Assembly (NCBI GenBank): GCA_022828595.1
Contig: JAKGHH010000003.1
Span: 53,247,759-53,311,758, forward strand
DNA: 64,000 bases
Direction: 5' to 3'
DNA from: Nelumbo lutea
Taxonomy: Eukaryota; Streptophyta; Magnoliopsida; Proteales; Nelumbonaceae
The notes under the pieces were generated by a model, which worked only from the letters and a program-made list of their open reading frames with translations, searched no databases and was not told the origin of the DNA. Positions within the stretch are counted from its first letter, which is position 1; each line of letters starts with the position of its first letter. A program made the position numbers and the translations under genes. Of this stretch, positions 1-11,159 are shown in pieces.

Positions 1-699
1 GCAAAAAACTTGTGCAGGTAAAATCTAAATCTTTTGTCTATATTATGAGTTACTTTTGTCTCTATGATTAAAAGGATTGTCTTAGATTATCTGCAAATAT
101 GCAGAGGAAGTCATAGCATTACCCCAGATAACAGAAATTGATATTAAACTGTCCTTAAGACATGTAGAAAACATAAAACTGATGTTCATCTCTCACAATG
201 ATAATTCATCTCTATATTAGGATTCTGGATTTTTCATATTTGGAGGCTTCAAGGCATTGCAATTAAACATTTTATTTTCCTTGATAAAAAATTTCAACAT
301 TTTATTTTCAAAATTATTAAGAAGACAACTATATATTCTAACAAACTTTCTCAGAAAGTCATTAGGAGTTTACGACCTTGAACAGGATATGCCAAGCCAT
401 AAAATCTTTTATATTTACTCATGGAAATTGGCCAGTAAGGTTTGCCAAATTATTATTTTTTTATATGTATTGCGAAATTATCTTCATTCTTATGGGTTGT
501 ATGTGCTTGTATTAACTCTAATGTGTGGCTCATATTTGGTTATCTGCTTGGGCTTGGTTCATGCTTCTATTGATAACTCTAATGAAGTATATATAACTGA
601 TGGATATATACATAATTGAACAACTTGTATGCCTTGGTGGTTAATTTTGCATCTTATATTTTCAGAATTTACTATCTTGATTTTGAAACCAATATGCAG
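1..699 (+). other. Intron of the ethylene receptor gene (3' part)
   Basis: The sequence is AT-rich and none of its open frames resembles a receptor domain. It ends in a pyrimidine-rich tract followed by AATATGCAG, an acceptor placed exactly before codons that match the conserved GNIWVVPN block of the receptor. Intron extent beyond the left edge is unknown. A second possible acceptor lies at 661-665 (TTTTCAG), but the residues it would add (IYYLDF and following) do not resemble the family. Confidence 0.65.
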
Positions 700-1236
700 A
701 TGATGAAAGGGAACATTTGGGTAGTCCCAAACACTAAGGATTTTGTACAAAGCATGAGACTTATCCTTAAGTTTCAACTCCAACCATCTATAGGAGGAGG
801 CATCTTTGAACCAGGTGGATCATCAGAGCAGCTACCTTCAGAATTCAGAGGCCTTAAAGTTATATTAGCTGATTATGATGACATCAATAGGGCTGTGACA
901 CGAAAGCTCCTTGAGAAGCTCGGTTGTCAAGTTGCTGTCGTTTCCTCTGGGTTTGAATGCCTTAGTGCTCTTGGGCCCTCTGCAACTTCATTTCACATCA
1001 TTCTTTTGGACCTCAATATGCCTGAGATGGATGGATTTGAAGTTGCAACTAGAGTACGAAAGTTCCAAAGCCGGAGCTGGCCATTGATTATAGCCCTGAC
1101 AGCTAGTGCAGACCACAATGTGTGGGAACGGTGCCTGCAGGTGGGAATGAATGGTCTCATCCACAAACCAGTTATGCTGCATGGAATTGCAGATGAGCTC
1201 CACAGAGTCCTGCAACGAGCAAGCAAAGGTGTGTGA
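700..1236 (+). CDS. ETR2: Ethylene receptor, subfamily 2 (ETR2/EIN4 type), last exon: end of histidine-kinase-like domain plus receiver domain
   Basis: Ethylene receptors are ER-membrane proteins that activate CTR1-type kinases when ethylene is absent. This exon begins with MMKGNIWVVPN, the tail of the histidine-kinase-like ATPase domain. A linker follows, then a receiver domain from about 850 to 1200 containing AVTRKLLEKLGCQVAVVSSG and FECLSALG, a signature of the ETR2/EIN4 subfamily. The phospho-acceptor Asp is in LLDLNMPEMDG (codon 1009-1011), the conserved Thr in ALTAS (1099-1101) and the Lys in IHKPV (1165-1167). The stop TGA is at 1234-1236. The N-terminal membrane segments, GAF domain and most of the kinase domain lie upstream of the window. 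The open frame runs back to 616, but 616-699 is judged intronic. The second of the usual paired acidic residues is Tyr (ADYDD). ETR2 versus EIN4 cannot be settled from this exon. Confidence 0.88.
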   Translation: MMKGNIWVVPNTKDFVQSMRLILKFQLQPSIGGGIFEPGGSSEQLPSEFRGLKVILADYDDINRAVTRKLLEKLGCQVAVVSSGFECLSALGPSATSFHIILLDLNMPEMDGFEVATRVRKFQSRSWPLIIALTASADHNVWERCLQVGMNGLIHKPVMLHGIADELHRVLQRASKGV

Positions 1237-2090
1237 CTATGAGGATAGTTGTCATAAATTAGTAGTCTGCAATTGGTTGCAAGATTCTTTCTTACAGTTT
1301 GTGATCTCTGTCAAATAATAGAAACAACTATGTTATGTCTTCCCCTCCAAATTCCAGTATAGAGATTTTACACAGCCTTCACACTCAAAATTGTACACAA
1401 AATTTTATTTCTTTGGTTTATTTAATTAAATATGGCATTATCTTGTAGACTGATTCACAGTTGATCAAAATTATCTATACAACAATCCAGTGAGTGATGC
1501 CCACAAGGGAAGCGTTTTAAATTTAATGGCAGAAGTGATGTAATGGGGTAGAGCATTTCGAACCCTAGTGTGAGATTATTGAGGGGCCCATCAGGACTTG
1601 GTTTTATAAATAAGGTTCTAAGCATATCAATGGATCAAACCTGTCGATCTTTTATTTTATTTTATCTTTTATGGGTGAACATTGTGGATCAAGTACATGG
1701 TGTTGGACTCCGTGTAGTGTGTGTTATCTACTTTTGTTCCAAATGACTCCAGATCTATCACATTTTTCCTGCCCTTCCATTTTGTCAGTGGTAATTGTCC
1801 CAAATGCTGGACCTATACCATGCACTAGATGGACAACGTTCAAGGTACTGTATTTAAAGATGAGTTTCACCAACTTGTATGCTTAGCCTTCCTCTTTTTC
1901 TGTGGTATGGTTGTACTGTAGTATGTACTATGTAATTTAGCTAGCTCTGAAATCCTGTCCTTGAACCTATTATTTCTGGATCAACTATGCATTTTAATTG
2001 TGTACCGATAAAAAATGCATTATGCACTGTGCATTAGCTGGCATTTCTTATGTTTGGAAAATGGTAAGAATGAATGTTGAATTGAAAAAT
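1237..2090 (+). other. 3' UTR and downstream flank of the receptor gene
   Basis: No coding frame here resembles a known protein. AATAAT-like poly(A) signals occur near 1313-1320, and AT-rich tracts at 1400-1440 are other candidates for the transcript end. The real cleavage site cannot be set by eye. Confidence 0.4.
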
Positions 2091-2092
2091 AT

Positions 2093-2373
2093 ATAGTTAA
2101 TTATGATCAATTATTTTTGGTTTAGGAGCAAGAACTTTTAGTGGAATGGCTTGTTTATATAATTATCATCTAACATTTGAGGAGGTGAAAAATCTTTAAG
2201 GCAGCTAGTGATATTCAGAGAATAAGAAAAAGAATAGTTAATTATGATCAATTATTTTTGGTTTAGGAGCAAGAACTTTTAGTGGAATGGTTTGTTTATA
2301 TAATTATCAGCTAATTTTTGAGGAGTGAAAAATCTTCAAGGCAGCTAGTGATATTCAGAGAATAGGAAAAAGA
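2093..2373. repeat. Tandem duplication, two copies of a ~141-bp unit
   Basis: A unit starting ATAGTTAATTATGATCAATT at 2093 is repeated from 2234 with only a few substitutions and small indels. The start of a third copy (ATAGTTATTG) is at 2374. No coding potential. It lies just upstream of a LINE remnant. Confidence 0.85.
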
Positions 2374-2485
2374 ATAGTTATTGTTAGTGGTGTTAAGATA
2401 ATGTTTGGAAATTAAGAGATGAGTAGCAAAGTATGGAAGTCTTTCATGGACTGGTTTAGGAAAAAAATGCTGAAACGTAACAGCA

Positions 2486-2566
2486 ATAGGCCCTTGGTTA
2501 GATGGGAAGATGAAGGAAAGTAGATTAAAATGGTTTGGTCATGTAATGTACATAGAAGATTATTAA
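2486..2566 (+). mobile_element. RTE-type LINE remnant (end of reverse-transcriptase ORF)
   Basis: The frame reads GKMKESRLKWFGHVMYIEDY and then a stop at 2564-2566. The KMKE(S/N)RLxWFGHV block is the hallmark near the C terminus of plant RTE-clade LINE polyproteins, and a better-preserved copy is at 15.65-16.17 kb in this window. Only about 80 bp can be recognised and the boundaries are uncertain. Confidence 0.6.
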
Positions 2567-2639
2567 CCACGCCCATGAAAAAGTTGTATAATGCAAGCTG
2601 ATAGTTATAGAAGAGCTAAAGGAAGCTGAAGATAATGTG

Positions 2640-5258
2640 TGTTGAAAGAAAATGACCAAGGACGACGATGACCCAGTTGTTCGATAGACACACTGCATTC
2701 CCTTGAGAAGAGGTGGTGTGGGATCAAACACGTCTAACTGCAGGCTCTCCATGGTAAGGTCAGTGGATCTCACATACACCCTTCTCTGCCTCAACCCCAT
2801 GAATCCCCCCTGTAATGTGTGTTTTGTAATAGCATAAAAAGAAAGAAAATATAATATGTGATTTTGGTAATGTAGTTGGGATAAGGCAAAATTGTTAAGC
2901 TTTTATTTGGTATTCCCATTCACATTTTGAACCAGCAAAGGTGGCTCCTGCAGCCCCACTGGTTTAGACTTTAGATTCCCTCTGTCTTCAGAAACTGGTG
3001 TTGCTCTTTTAGGTTGGCAAATAGGCTGAAGTTCAACATCATTCTAAAGAATTATTGCTTTTCTCTTGAGCACTTTCTTCATCCAAACTCTTTAATTTGA
3101 GCTTAGCTGCTTTGTAATGTTTGTTTTTTTTTTCTATTATTAGCAGATTGGGAAATAGAGCTAAACATCTGAAAGCTTTTTGCTGGTGCAGATGAAAGGT
3201 TAGATCCACTCACAATTTGTTGGCTGATGTCTATGATTAATGGAAGTTTGATTTTACCAAAATATGATAATTATATAAAAAGGGTTATTTTTTTTTCAGG
3301 CATAAAAGGGGTTATTACCAAATGTTTGTCCTGACTATGTTGGGTCTCATTCTCCTACATTAAAGGGGCCACTCTCAGACTCAAATCCACATTCTCACTT
3401 TTGTTAGCTAGAGAGGTTTCACCATTGCACCAAGCAATGGCCTCTAAAATAATATAACTGTATTTATAACCATTACTTTCTTCTTGAACCATCAAAGCCC
3501 ATTATTATGGTTTTGAGGAACAGTAAACTCATCGGAAGGTCCATGCTGTGTATGATTTCATTAGCTGAGCCTGTTGTTGCTGGTCTCCCTTGCCTCAGCA
3601 GCCCATGTGCCCCTTCTTTTTTCCTCATAAAATGTCTGCTACTTTCTGATGACTGACGAGAAATACAAAAGGATATTCCAGGTAAGCTGTACTGTGGAGG
3701 AAATTCATCTTGGGGCGTTTTGTCAACATGGTTGGTTTTGATTTCTGCCATTTCAGACATCGAAATCCAGCAAAATTTTCCAAAATCTCATGGTCAAACC
3801 TTGGGTTTCAAAATTGTCATGGAATGGAATCCAAGGATTTGATGAGTGGAAATCAATTTCCATCTATTTGGGTCCCACTGAGAATTTATTCACAGAAAAG
3901 AAATACAGTAATGCTTTCTTCATATAATTTCAATTCCGTAATTGACTACTTTCTGAAGAGATAAGGCCCCGAATTTCATGGAATGACACCTCAGAAAGTT
4001 AATTGCGAATTGTTTTCACACAAAAGCATTCTTATTTCCTACACCATTGCATCATTTAAAAGATGCACCGCATTTTATCACTAGCGTTAATTAGCACATG
4101 GAGGGACTGGGAGAGCAAATTCATGTGGCATGGCCCACTATGATCCTCAGTGGATCTCTACCCTCGACTTGGTGGACCCCGCCTTAGGATAATAGCTAAG
4201 CATGTAGATATAGGATGGAAGATAAAAGTTAGGTTCATTCAGAATGAAGGACGTCTGCAGATCTATTACATACTCTTCTAGTTTTCAGATTCTATGGTAC
4301 ATCCACTTGGAGATTTTTTTTTTCTCTTTTTGTGTGGAGAGTAGAGAACTTGTGCAAGGGGTTCTGTATGTTGATGAGAAAAAACATAAAATAGTAATGA
4401 ATTGATATGGGTTTGGATGGAGAAAGAGAATTACAAAGGGGAAAAGCCCGTAAATATCTGTTGAAGACAAATTAAAAGAAATCCAGTTAGAAATGAGGCT
4501 AGATGAAGAGAACCTAGAAGCTCTAAACCTTCCAACTAAAGCAAGGTACATTGCTTTAACCCTTCGGAAGCGTCGGCAGCCAAAAGTAGAAAAACAAACC
4601 GCTCTTGATTTGATTCCTTTCCACTTCTACTGGGTTCTGGCTCTTGGAATTAAATCTGATTTCTATTTTAAGCCGGAATTAGTCTGATTGAAGTGTATGT
4701 CGATATCAATTTGGAATTGAAGTCTTTACTATAGACGTAGTGTTGGGTTAGGTCTATATTGATGTATTGCATCCATTTGCATGTGGTCCATGGGTTTTAT
4801 TATTATGTATTTTGAAGCCAGCCCATGGGTTTTATTCATTTAGATTTTGGATCCTAACCAATGCTCTTCCGGTTCAGTGGTTCACATTGGACCCGTTTTA
4901 GATTGGAAAAGGATCGGGTCAATGGGCTTTTACGCAAGCTTGATGAAGAGTTGGTCTAATGGTGTCGAATAACGTGTTCACAATATGGTATTTGGTATAG
5001 CTGAAATTGTATTGCTTCATTTTATTGAGGGGGGAGCTTCTTGGATCCGGAATCAAGATGGGTCAAGGCTTTCTCTCTGTCCATTATTCAAGAATGAGGA
5101 TTTAGGACCCAATATGAAGTGGGTCCCATCTAAAAGCATTTGCCATGCTTAAGAAGATAGCAAAATTAGATAATCTTTTGTAGAGTTTCTCAACATCAAA
5201 TAATTGCATCAGAATCACACAGTTTATATTCAACGGAAATGCTGATATTTTGCCCTAA
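2640..5258. other. Intergenic, no recognised feature
   Basis: Short open frames occur on both strands (for example 3473-3760 minus and 4285-4551 minus). None has recognisable domains, and the base composition is typical of plant intergenic DNA. Confidence 0.5.
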
Positions 5259-5697
5259 TATTTGTTTGGCATCGATGCTGCAGTTGCAGATGGTGCTGCT
5301 GATGTGTGGCTGGGAGCATCATTTTTTCAGAAAATGGTGTCTTTATTTTTGTTTGGAATCATTATTGTCAGGTAGGATGTTTTTTGGAGCAACCACAACT
5401 TTTTCTGTTTGGTACCATTGTTCCAGAAAACGTTTTCAGTATTGGTACCCATTATCCAGTGCCACATCACTGCCCTGTTGGCAGTAACGAGCTGTAGTTT
5501 TAGAAAACGTCAAATTTGATGTTGCTTCAAGCCATGATTTCCCGATTTTTGAAGCATGACTCGAAACACCGTTTTTTATGGAAAAACGATTTCAAACAAA
5601 TGCCCGTTTCTAGAAGCACCGTTTTTTCTGATGTGTCACTGATGTGGTGCCATTACTCCAGGAAATGGCAACGATGCCAAACAGCCCCCTAGTAGAC
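5259..5697. mobile_element. Possible MITE with inverted ends
   Basis: The left end reads TTGTTTGGCATCGATGC. The complement of the right end reads CTGTTTGGCATCGTTGCC. Such 'CTGTTTGGCA' termini are common in plant MITEs. The interior is non-coding with repeated ACCGTTTTTT motifs. No clean target duplication was found, so the exact ends are approximate. Confidence 0.45.
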
Positions 5698-6145
5698 ATC
5701 TTAGGTTAGACCCATCTTTTGGTGGGTCCCCTACTTGAAACGTGGAACATTTGACAAGTTATGGAGCTCTAAACCACATCTGTGTATCCATTGTACTCAC
5801 ATCCAAGATTTTTGGCCTCTTGAGAATGCAAAGCCCACTTCTTTGAAACTTAAAACCCTTTTTTCCATTTCATTTTTTTTTCCTATTTTTTAAGAGTATA
5901 ATACGTTGCATTTCATATATTTGCTGTATATTAACTCAAAATTTAATCAATCACATTAAAAACATCACATCGTCTATTTAGTTTTTATTCATGTTACTAC
6001 AAGGTGTATTTTTACATTTTACAAGACCTACTTTGTTTTTTAAGTAAACAAGGGTGAGTAAATTGGCCAGTGCAAGAGTTGATCAATTTATTTGTGTTCG
6101 TTTTTCGATATTGGTGAGTTCCATTGAATGAATGATTCTTGAGTA

Positions 6146-6384
6146 TGACAATTACTTGGGTAAGTATTACCCCTTATCCACTTGGGTAACTGACTTTCTT
6201 ACCCATGAAGAAAATTGTTAACACATTATGAAACAACATTGTCCCTTTAATTATATCACTTTATGAATAAAACGGTCATTACTACCTAATAAATAAAAGA
6301 ATACCGATAAAAGTACTTATCTAGGTAAATGTTTTTCAGAAAACATTTGTCCGAATAAATGCATTTACCCAAGTAAATGACTTA
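6146..6384. mobile_element. Possible small inverted-repeat element
   Basis: ATTACTTGGGTAAGTATTAC near 6150 is matched in inverse orientation by GCATTTACCCAAGTAAATGA near 6360. The stretch between contains further TTACCCA/TGGGTAA motifs. Ends and superfamily are unclear. Confidence 0.35.
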
Positions 6385-6430
6385 TTGAAAAATGAACAAA
6401 TCCAAAGTGTATTTATTATTAAAGACTTTA

Positions 6431-6787
6431 GGCTCTGTTTGTTTGCGATACATGTAGGTTCAGCGTTTGTGAGCATTTATTTGATACGTAAAAAAGTAAT
6501 GATTATCAGAGTGAAAATGTATTTTCTGACACTATTGTACTTTGAGAATAGAGCATTATTGTACTTATTTTTTGGATACATTTTTGTGTTCTTTTGATAA
6601 TTAACTTTCTAACCAAAGTTAAGGCATTGGAGCATTTAATGATGGGCCCATACTTTGCACCAATTTCAACCAAACAAAATGAATGCAAAAATGGTTTAAG
6701 ATGTGAACTGCATTTAAATTCATGAACCAAAAAAGAGGTAAATATGTAGTGTGCATATTTGCATTTGCATTGCAACCAAATACAGCC
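6431..6787. mobile_element. Tourist-like MITE (PIF/Harbinger type), TSD TTA
   Basis: Left terminus GGCTCTGTTTGTTTGCGATA and right-end complement GGCTGTATTTGGTTGCAATG form imperfect terminal inverted repeats. The element is flanked by TTA at 6428-6430 and 6788-6790. Length 357 bp, non-coding. The TTA target and GGCTCTGTTTG end are typical of Tourist-like MITEs. Confidence 0.75.
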
Positions 6788-6809
6788 TTAACAACATCAA
6801 AGAAATCAT

Positions 6810-6838
6810 AATATATATATATATATATATATACATAT
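6810..6838. repeat. (AT)n microsatellite
   Basis: Alternating AT tract followed by ACATATAG, lying between a MITE and the left end of the Mutator-like element. Confidence 0.8.
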
Positions 6839-7223
6839 AGTGGGGAAAATTCTATATTAATACCCTATACTTTAAGGGTAGTTTCACTTTAATACCCAAA
6901 CTTCAAAACGTACTACTAAGTACTTGAACTCTTGAAAGCTGTTAGTTTAATCCAAAATCGTTAATAGATGTTAAGTGGCATGTAAAATGACAAAATTGCC
7001 CTTCGTGTGTTATCTAATTTTCTTTATCAACCAACCATATTGAGCTCACCTTATCCTAACTCTTCTCTGATTCTCTCTTTCTCCAATACAAAGTCCCTCT
7101 TGTTGTTGCTACCACTCATCTCTTTACAATCTCGTGGCTGCCGCTATAGGTAGTTGACAGAGAACAGAAAAATCCCTTCCAACGCTTAAAACTTAACGAA
7201 TAAATGAAGTCACAAATAGGACA

Positions 7224-7945
7224 AATTCATGTTAGGTGATGCAGTTATGTTAGAATGAAAATCCCCTTCAACGCTTGTCTGTTGGTGGCTAGGGGTGTCA
7301 ATTGGACTGGATTTGATCCAATCCTATCCAGTCCACTGTGAGTCCATTATTAATGGACCAGCTCCAATCCAATCCAATGAATGTTCTGGACCAATTTGGA
7401 TTGGTCCAATTCAATGTCTGGACCGTTCAATATATTCAAATTCATTTTGATTTAGATTGGTTTCAATCCAAACCTGGTCCATTGACATATATATTCTTAT
7501 CTTATATCAATGGACCAGATATTGGCTTAATCCAATCCAATCTAATATAAATTTGTTACGAACGGACCAGGTCCAATCCAATCTAATAAATATTTTGGAC
7601 CGAATTCATGTTAGGTGATGCAATTATGTTAGAATGAAAATCCCCTTCAATGCTTGTGTGTTGGTGGTTAGGGGTGTCAATTGGATTGGATTTGGTCTAA
7701 ACTGATCCAGTCCACTGTGAGTCCATTATAAATGGATCAGGTCCAATCCAATCCAATGAATGTTCTGGACCAATTTGGATTGGTCCAGTTCAATGTCTGG
7801 ACCGTTCAATATGTTCAAATTCACTTTGATTTAGATTGGTTTCAACCCAAATCCGGTCCATTGATACATATATTCTTATCTTATATCAATGGATCAGATA
7901 TTGGCTTAATCCAATCCAATCTAATAAATATTTTGGACCGAATTG
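7224..7945. repeat. Tandem duplication, 379-bp period, carrying an hAT-like short element
   Basis: AATTCATGTTAGGTGATGCA occurs at 7224 and again at 7603, followed in both cases by AATGAAAATCCCCTTCAA and then an AGGGGTGTCAATTGGA-type element end. The second unit ends with ATTTTGGACCGAATTGGTCC near 7945. The unit contains many short 'GGTCCAATCCAATC' blocks. Confidence 0.8.
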
Positions 7946-8043
7946 GTCCAATCCAATACGTCTTGTTGGTCTGTATAATTCGTCCAAATTGATTTTAGAA
8001 TGGACGTATTCCAATCCAATACCGGTCCATTGCCACCCTTATT
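7672..8043. mobile_element. hAT-like short element (AGGGGTGTCAATTGG family)
   Basis: Starts TAGGGGTGTCAATTGGATTG and ends CCGGTCCATTGCCACCCTTA, whose complement (AAGGGTGGCAATGGACCGG) gives a short imperfect inverted terminus. A similar copy lies at 12844-13217, and a truncated one starts near 7290. Non-coding; the superfamily is inferred from the end sequence. Confidence 0.5.
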
Positions 8044-8675
8044 GGTGGCTGCTACAAGTTTGGAATTTTGCTATAGATAGCAAGGGATTGCACAGAATAA
8101 ATTGGTCTCCGAACCAACGAACCTACTAGAGGAATGACAATTACTGTTTAGATTCTTGACTCGGTAGCTTTGATTTAGTCCTTTGCAGGACTGGACGTAC
8201 AACAGAAGAGGTTAGGTTGGCTGACTGAATACACTTAGCCCAACACCTCTTGATATCAAGGAATTCGTTAATGTTAGAGCAGATTGTCAACCTCAGTCAG
8301 ACGTTAGAACACGGTGGACTTCAGCATCGATGAGATGGACCTTGGTGTAGAAGCATTATAGGAACTAATGGAACAAAATTAACTTTTGGAGCAGTGCAAA
8401 TTGTTACGGTAACCAAGGCTGTGGTGTTTGAGAATGAAAGTTTCCTCAAACAGTGTCCATCGCATCGAATAGTTTCCTACAATGTCCAAGTGGTATTCTA
8501 TTTACCGTTGCTCTGGTTTAATATCAAGCAAAGAGACAATGAACAGTGTCTTCTTTTAAAGGGTAATTTTGGGATTTTGACATGTTCCATATTACATGTG
8601 ACATCATATGCCTTAGATAACTGATGGACTGTTAATGATAGGTACTAAAATGGTAGCTTTTGAAAGTTCAGGCAA

Positions 8676-9176
8676 GGTTTTAAAAACTGACCCGGAAATG
8701 GAACCGTTCTAGCTACCGGCTTCCAGGTCAGTGGTTTAACCATCTGGATCGAACGGTTCAAACGATTGGCATATTAGGGCAAATGTTTATATGAAATTTG
8801 TTCTAATATGCAGACCTCATATAAGAAAGAAGAGGTATCGGCTGAGAAAGCTAGAAAGCAGGAGAAAGGAGAACTGTTGTCGGCTGAGAAAGAAAAAAAG
8901 AAAGAAGAAGGAAGGAGAGAAGGGAAGAAGAAGGAAGAGGATGACGATTGGATGCTCACCGGCAATGGTGACAGCGATGGCGAGGCAACTTTATATTGTG
9001 AACTGCTGGCTGGGTCAAACGAGTCGATAGTTAGACCACCTGGGTCAACGGTTTTTTGACGAAGACAATGGGTTTTGACCCAATAATGGGTTGGGGGTGA
9101 AGAAACAGAACCGGTTGTTTGAATAGTTTCCGGGCCGAATGGTCTGACCGTCTAGATCAACAACGGTTTAAAAACA
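8676..9176. mobile_element. MITE of the GGTTTTTAAAA family (copy 1), inserted in the MULE arm
   Basis: The left end is GGTTTTAAAAACTGACCCGG and the right end AACGGTTTAAAAACATTG, with shared internal motifs such as GGAACCGTTCT and CCGTCTAGATCAA. Other copies are at 13719-13980, 23150-23366 (opposite orientation) and, split by Copia, 30912-40685. Confidence 0.6.
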
Positions 9177-9279
9177 TTGAATTTAGGTACAATAGTGGCA
9201 TACTTTGAAGTTTGAGTACTAAAATGAGACTACCCCTAAATTACAAGGTACTAATATGAAATTTTCAATATAAAAGAAA

Positions 9280-10900
9280 ATAAATTAAACTCTTAAATAC
9301 TCTCTCATTCTAACCAAATTGATGTTTGCATAGCATACCAATTACAATGATTTAATGATTTAATGATTTTATGGTGATAAAAGAATTTATAATTTTTAGG
9401 TAACTACTAACTGAAGAATGATTTTGGAGAAGGTGCGTGAGGGTCATGCTAATGCAAAGGCTTCTTTTTGGGTTAGGGAATATTAAAGGGGTGGGGTCTT
9501 GTTTTGGGTTTAGAATTTTTCTCTACCTTTTGTTTTTTTTTTTTATTGTCTTTTGTGTTGTCACCTATTTTATTTTATCTCTCAATTTTTATAAAAGTTT
9601 TCTTTTTTATTGATTACCAAAAAAAAAGGCTATTTATTATTTTTGCAAGCATGTTTGTTTGGGTTTTTAATTAGGTTAAGCCTAATAGAATGGCCAAAAT
9701 CGTATTAGAATTCACACCAAACTGTAATAAAATTGTTTGGCTTGGTCTGAGAAATTCTCAGATCGTAACTTATTAATTTGGTTTAAGATATTCTCTAAAT
9801 CACACCAAATCAAACCATGAATACCTACACAAAGGTATTGCAATCTGCTCAAACATTAAAACAAGAAGTGTTTGGTTGGTCGAATTCTTTAATGCAAGAA
9901 TTGATTCTTTTGGCAACTCCTAGAATTTTGTTGATTGCATGGTTCTTTGCATGGCTAGATGTTTGTTCTTTCATTAAAAAAAAAAAAAATTGTATCTATC
10001 AATTCACCTTCCAGTTACCATTTGGCATATTTGGAAATCTCAAAATATTTTTCTTTTTGAGGCTTCTAATCTTTCTCCCTGTATGTATAATTATGTCTTT
10101 TTTTATTATCAGAGAAATGAGGATATTGACCAAGAATTTGAAGCCATGCATTGCAAAAAGGTTCTCCTCTAAGTGAGGGCTCGAGCTCTTGTCCTTCTGC
10201 TTACCTCCGAACTTTGGCACATTCATGATAAACATAGATAAAGGTTTTCTAGGTCCTTATAGAACTTGGGCTTCCACTTGGCGGTTCAACCCTGGCTCGG
10301 TTCTTGACCCCATTAGTTTATTACTAGCTTGGTACTGTGGCTTAATTATCTAATATTGTTTTGGAATCCAACTACCTGAATTTGATTAAGTGTGCATAAG
10401 AGAATCTCTGATTTAAGCCCAAAAGTTTTCTTTCTTTTACATGACATTTTTTTTTTTTTTTTTTTTATGTTGTAGCAGTGTTGGATGTTTATGTAACAGT
10501 TGCACATAATGTCACGTTCTAACAGACATGTTTGTAGTCACATTCTGCCTCACAATGCCCCACAGTACATCCCCACTCTGTATTGAAAATATTTTGTGAT
10601 GATGACATCATCAGTCCTGACATTATTATTGGGAGATATTTCTAATACATGGGACTTTGTGGGCCAGAGATATAAACTTAGAATTGACGGATGGAAGGTT
10701 TTTGTCCACTGACATCTTTTGAGAAGGGAGGTCTAGGTCCATGAGGGAATGTTTCAGTACTTAAATGAAATATTAGGGGAGATTTAAGCCTTTTACCCTA
10801 AAAATAAATATTTAGAGATCACATTTTCTGGTAGTTGGAACTGAAATCTTTCAAAAAAATTTCCCCCGGATTTGGGTGAATTCATAACCACAGTTTATTT
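9280..10900. other. Intergenic, no recognised feature
   Basis: AT-rich with poly-T tracts at about 9530 and 10450. The open frames at 9817-10176 and 9999-10235 show no known domain. Confidence 0.5.
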
Positions 10901-10905
10901 AGCAT

Positions 10906-11158
10906 GAGATCAAAGTATCGATACGATACGCTCAATATGGGGCGTATGGTATTGTATCTTTTGAAAAAGATACAGTCCGAAACACCTGTTTTTGGGTATT
11001 TTGGACCCCCGATTTTTTTTAATAATAAAAAATATCTTCTAAGCTTCCCAAAAAATTAAACTTAAAAAAAAAACTATAAAAAAGTATGTATCAACTGTTT
11101 CTAAGTACCTATATGATACGACCGAAACTCATATTGTATTGATACTTTGAACCATGAT
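10906..11158. mobile_element. MITE with TCAAAGTATCGATAC termini
   Basis: The left end GATCAAAGTATCGATACGAT is matched by the complement of the right end, GGTTCAAAGTATCAATACAA. The sequence between is non-coding with repeated 'GATACG' motifs. About 250 bp; no definite target duplication. Confidence 0.6.
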
Positions 11159-11159
11159 G

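Larger units (their letters stand above)
6845..9266. mobile_element. Mutator-like (MULE) non-autonomous element with long, interrupted terminal inverted repeats
   Basis: The left arm 6845 to about 7005 begins GAAAATTCTATATTAATACC. It is matched by the complement of the right end (GAAAATTTCATATTAGTACC at 9266 inward). The similarity continues inward through blocks resembling CAAACTTCAAA, TTGAACTCTTGAAAGCT and GACAAAATTGCCCTT, but on the right side it is split at 8676-9176 by another MITE. Long arms of about 160 bp fit a MULE. No transposase is visible. The interior holds tandemly duplicated hAT-like sequence. No clear 9-bp target duplication was found. Confidence 0.6.

Noticed and set aside
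257..619. 120-codon open frame upstream of the receptor exon
   Set aside because: No similarity to receptor domains, AT-rich codon use, and it lies before the splice acceptor; treated as intron.
8774..9059. Lys/Glu-rich open frames (8791-9059 plus, 8774-8965 minus)
   Set aside because: They lie inside the GGTTTTTAAAA-family MITE and come from an AAGAAGGA-rich simple tract; not conserved in the other copies.
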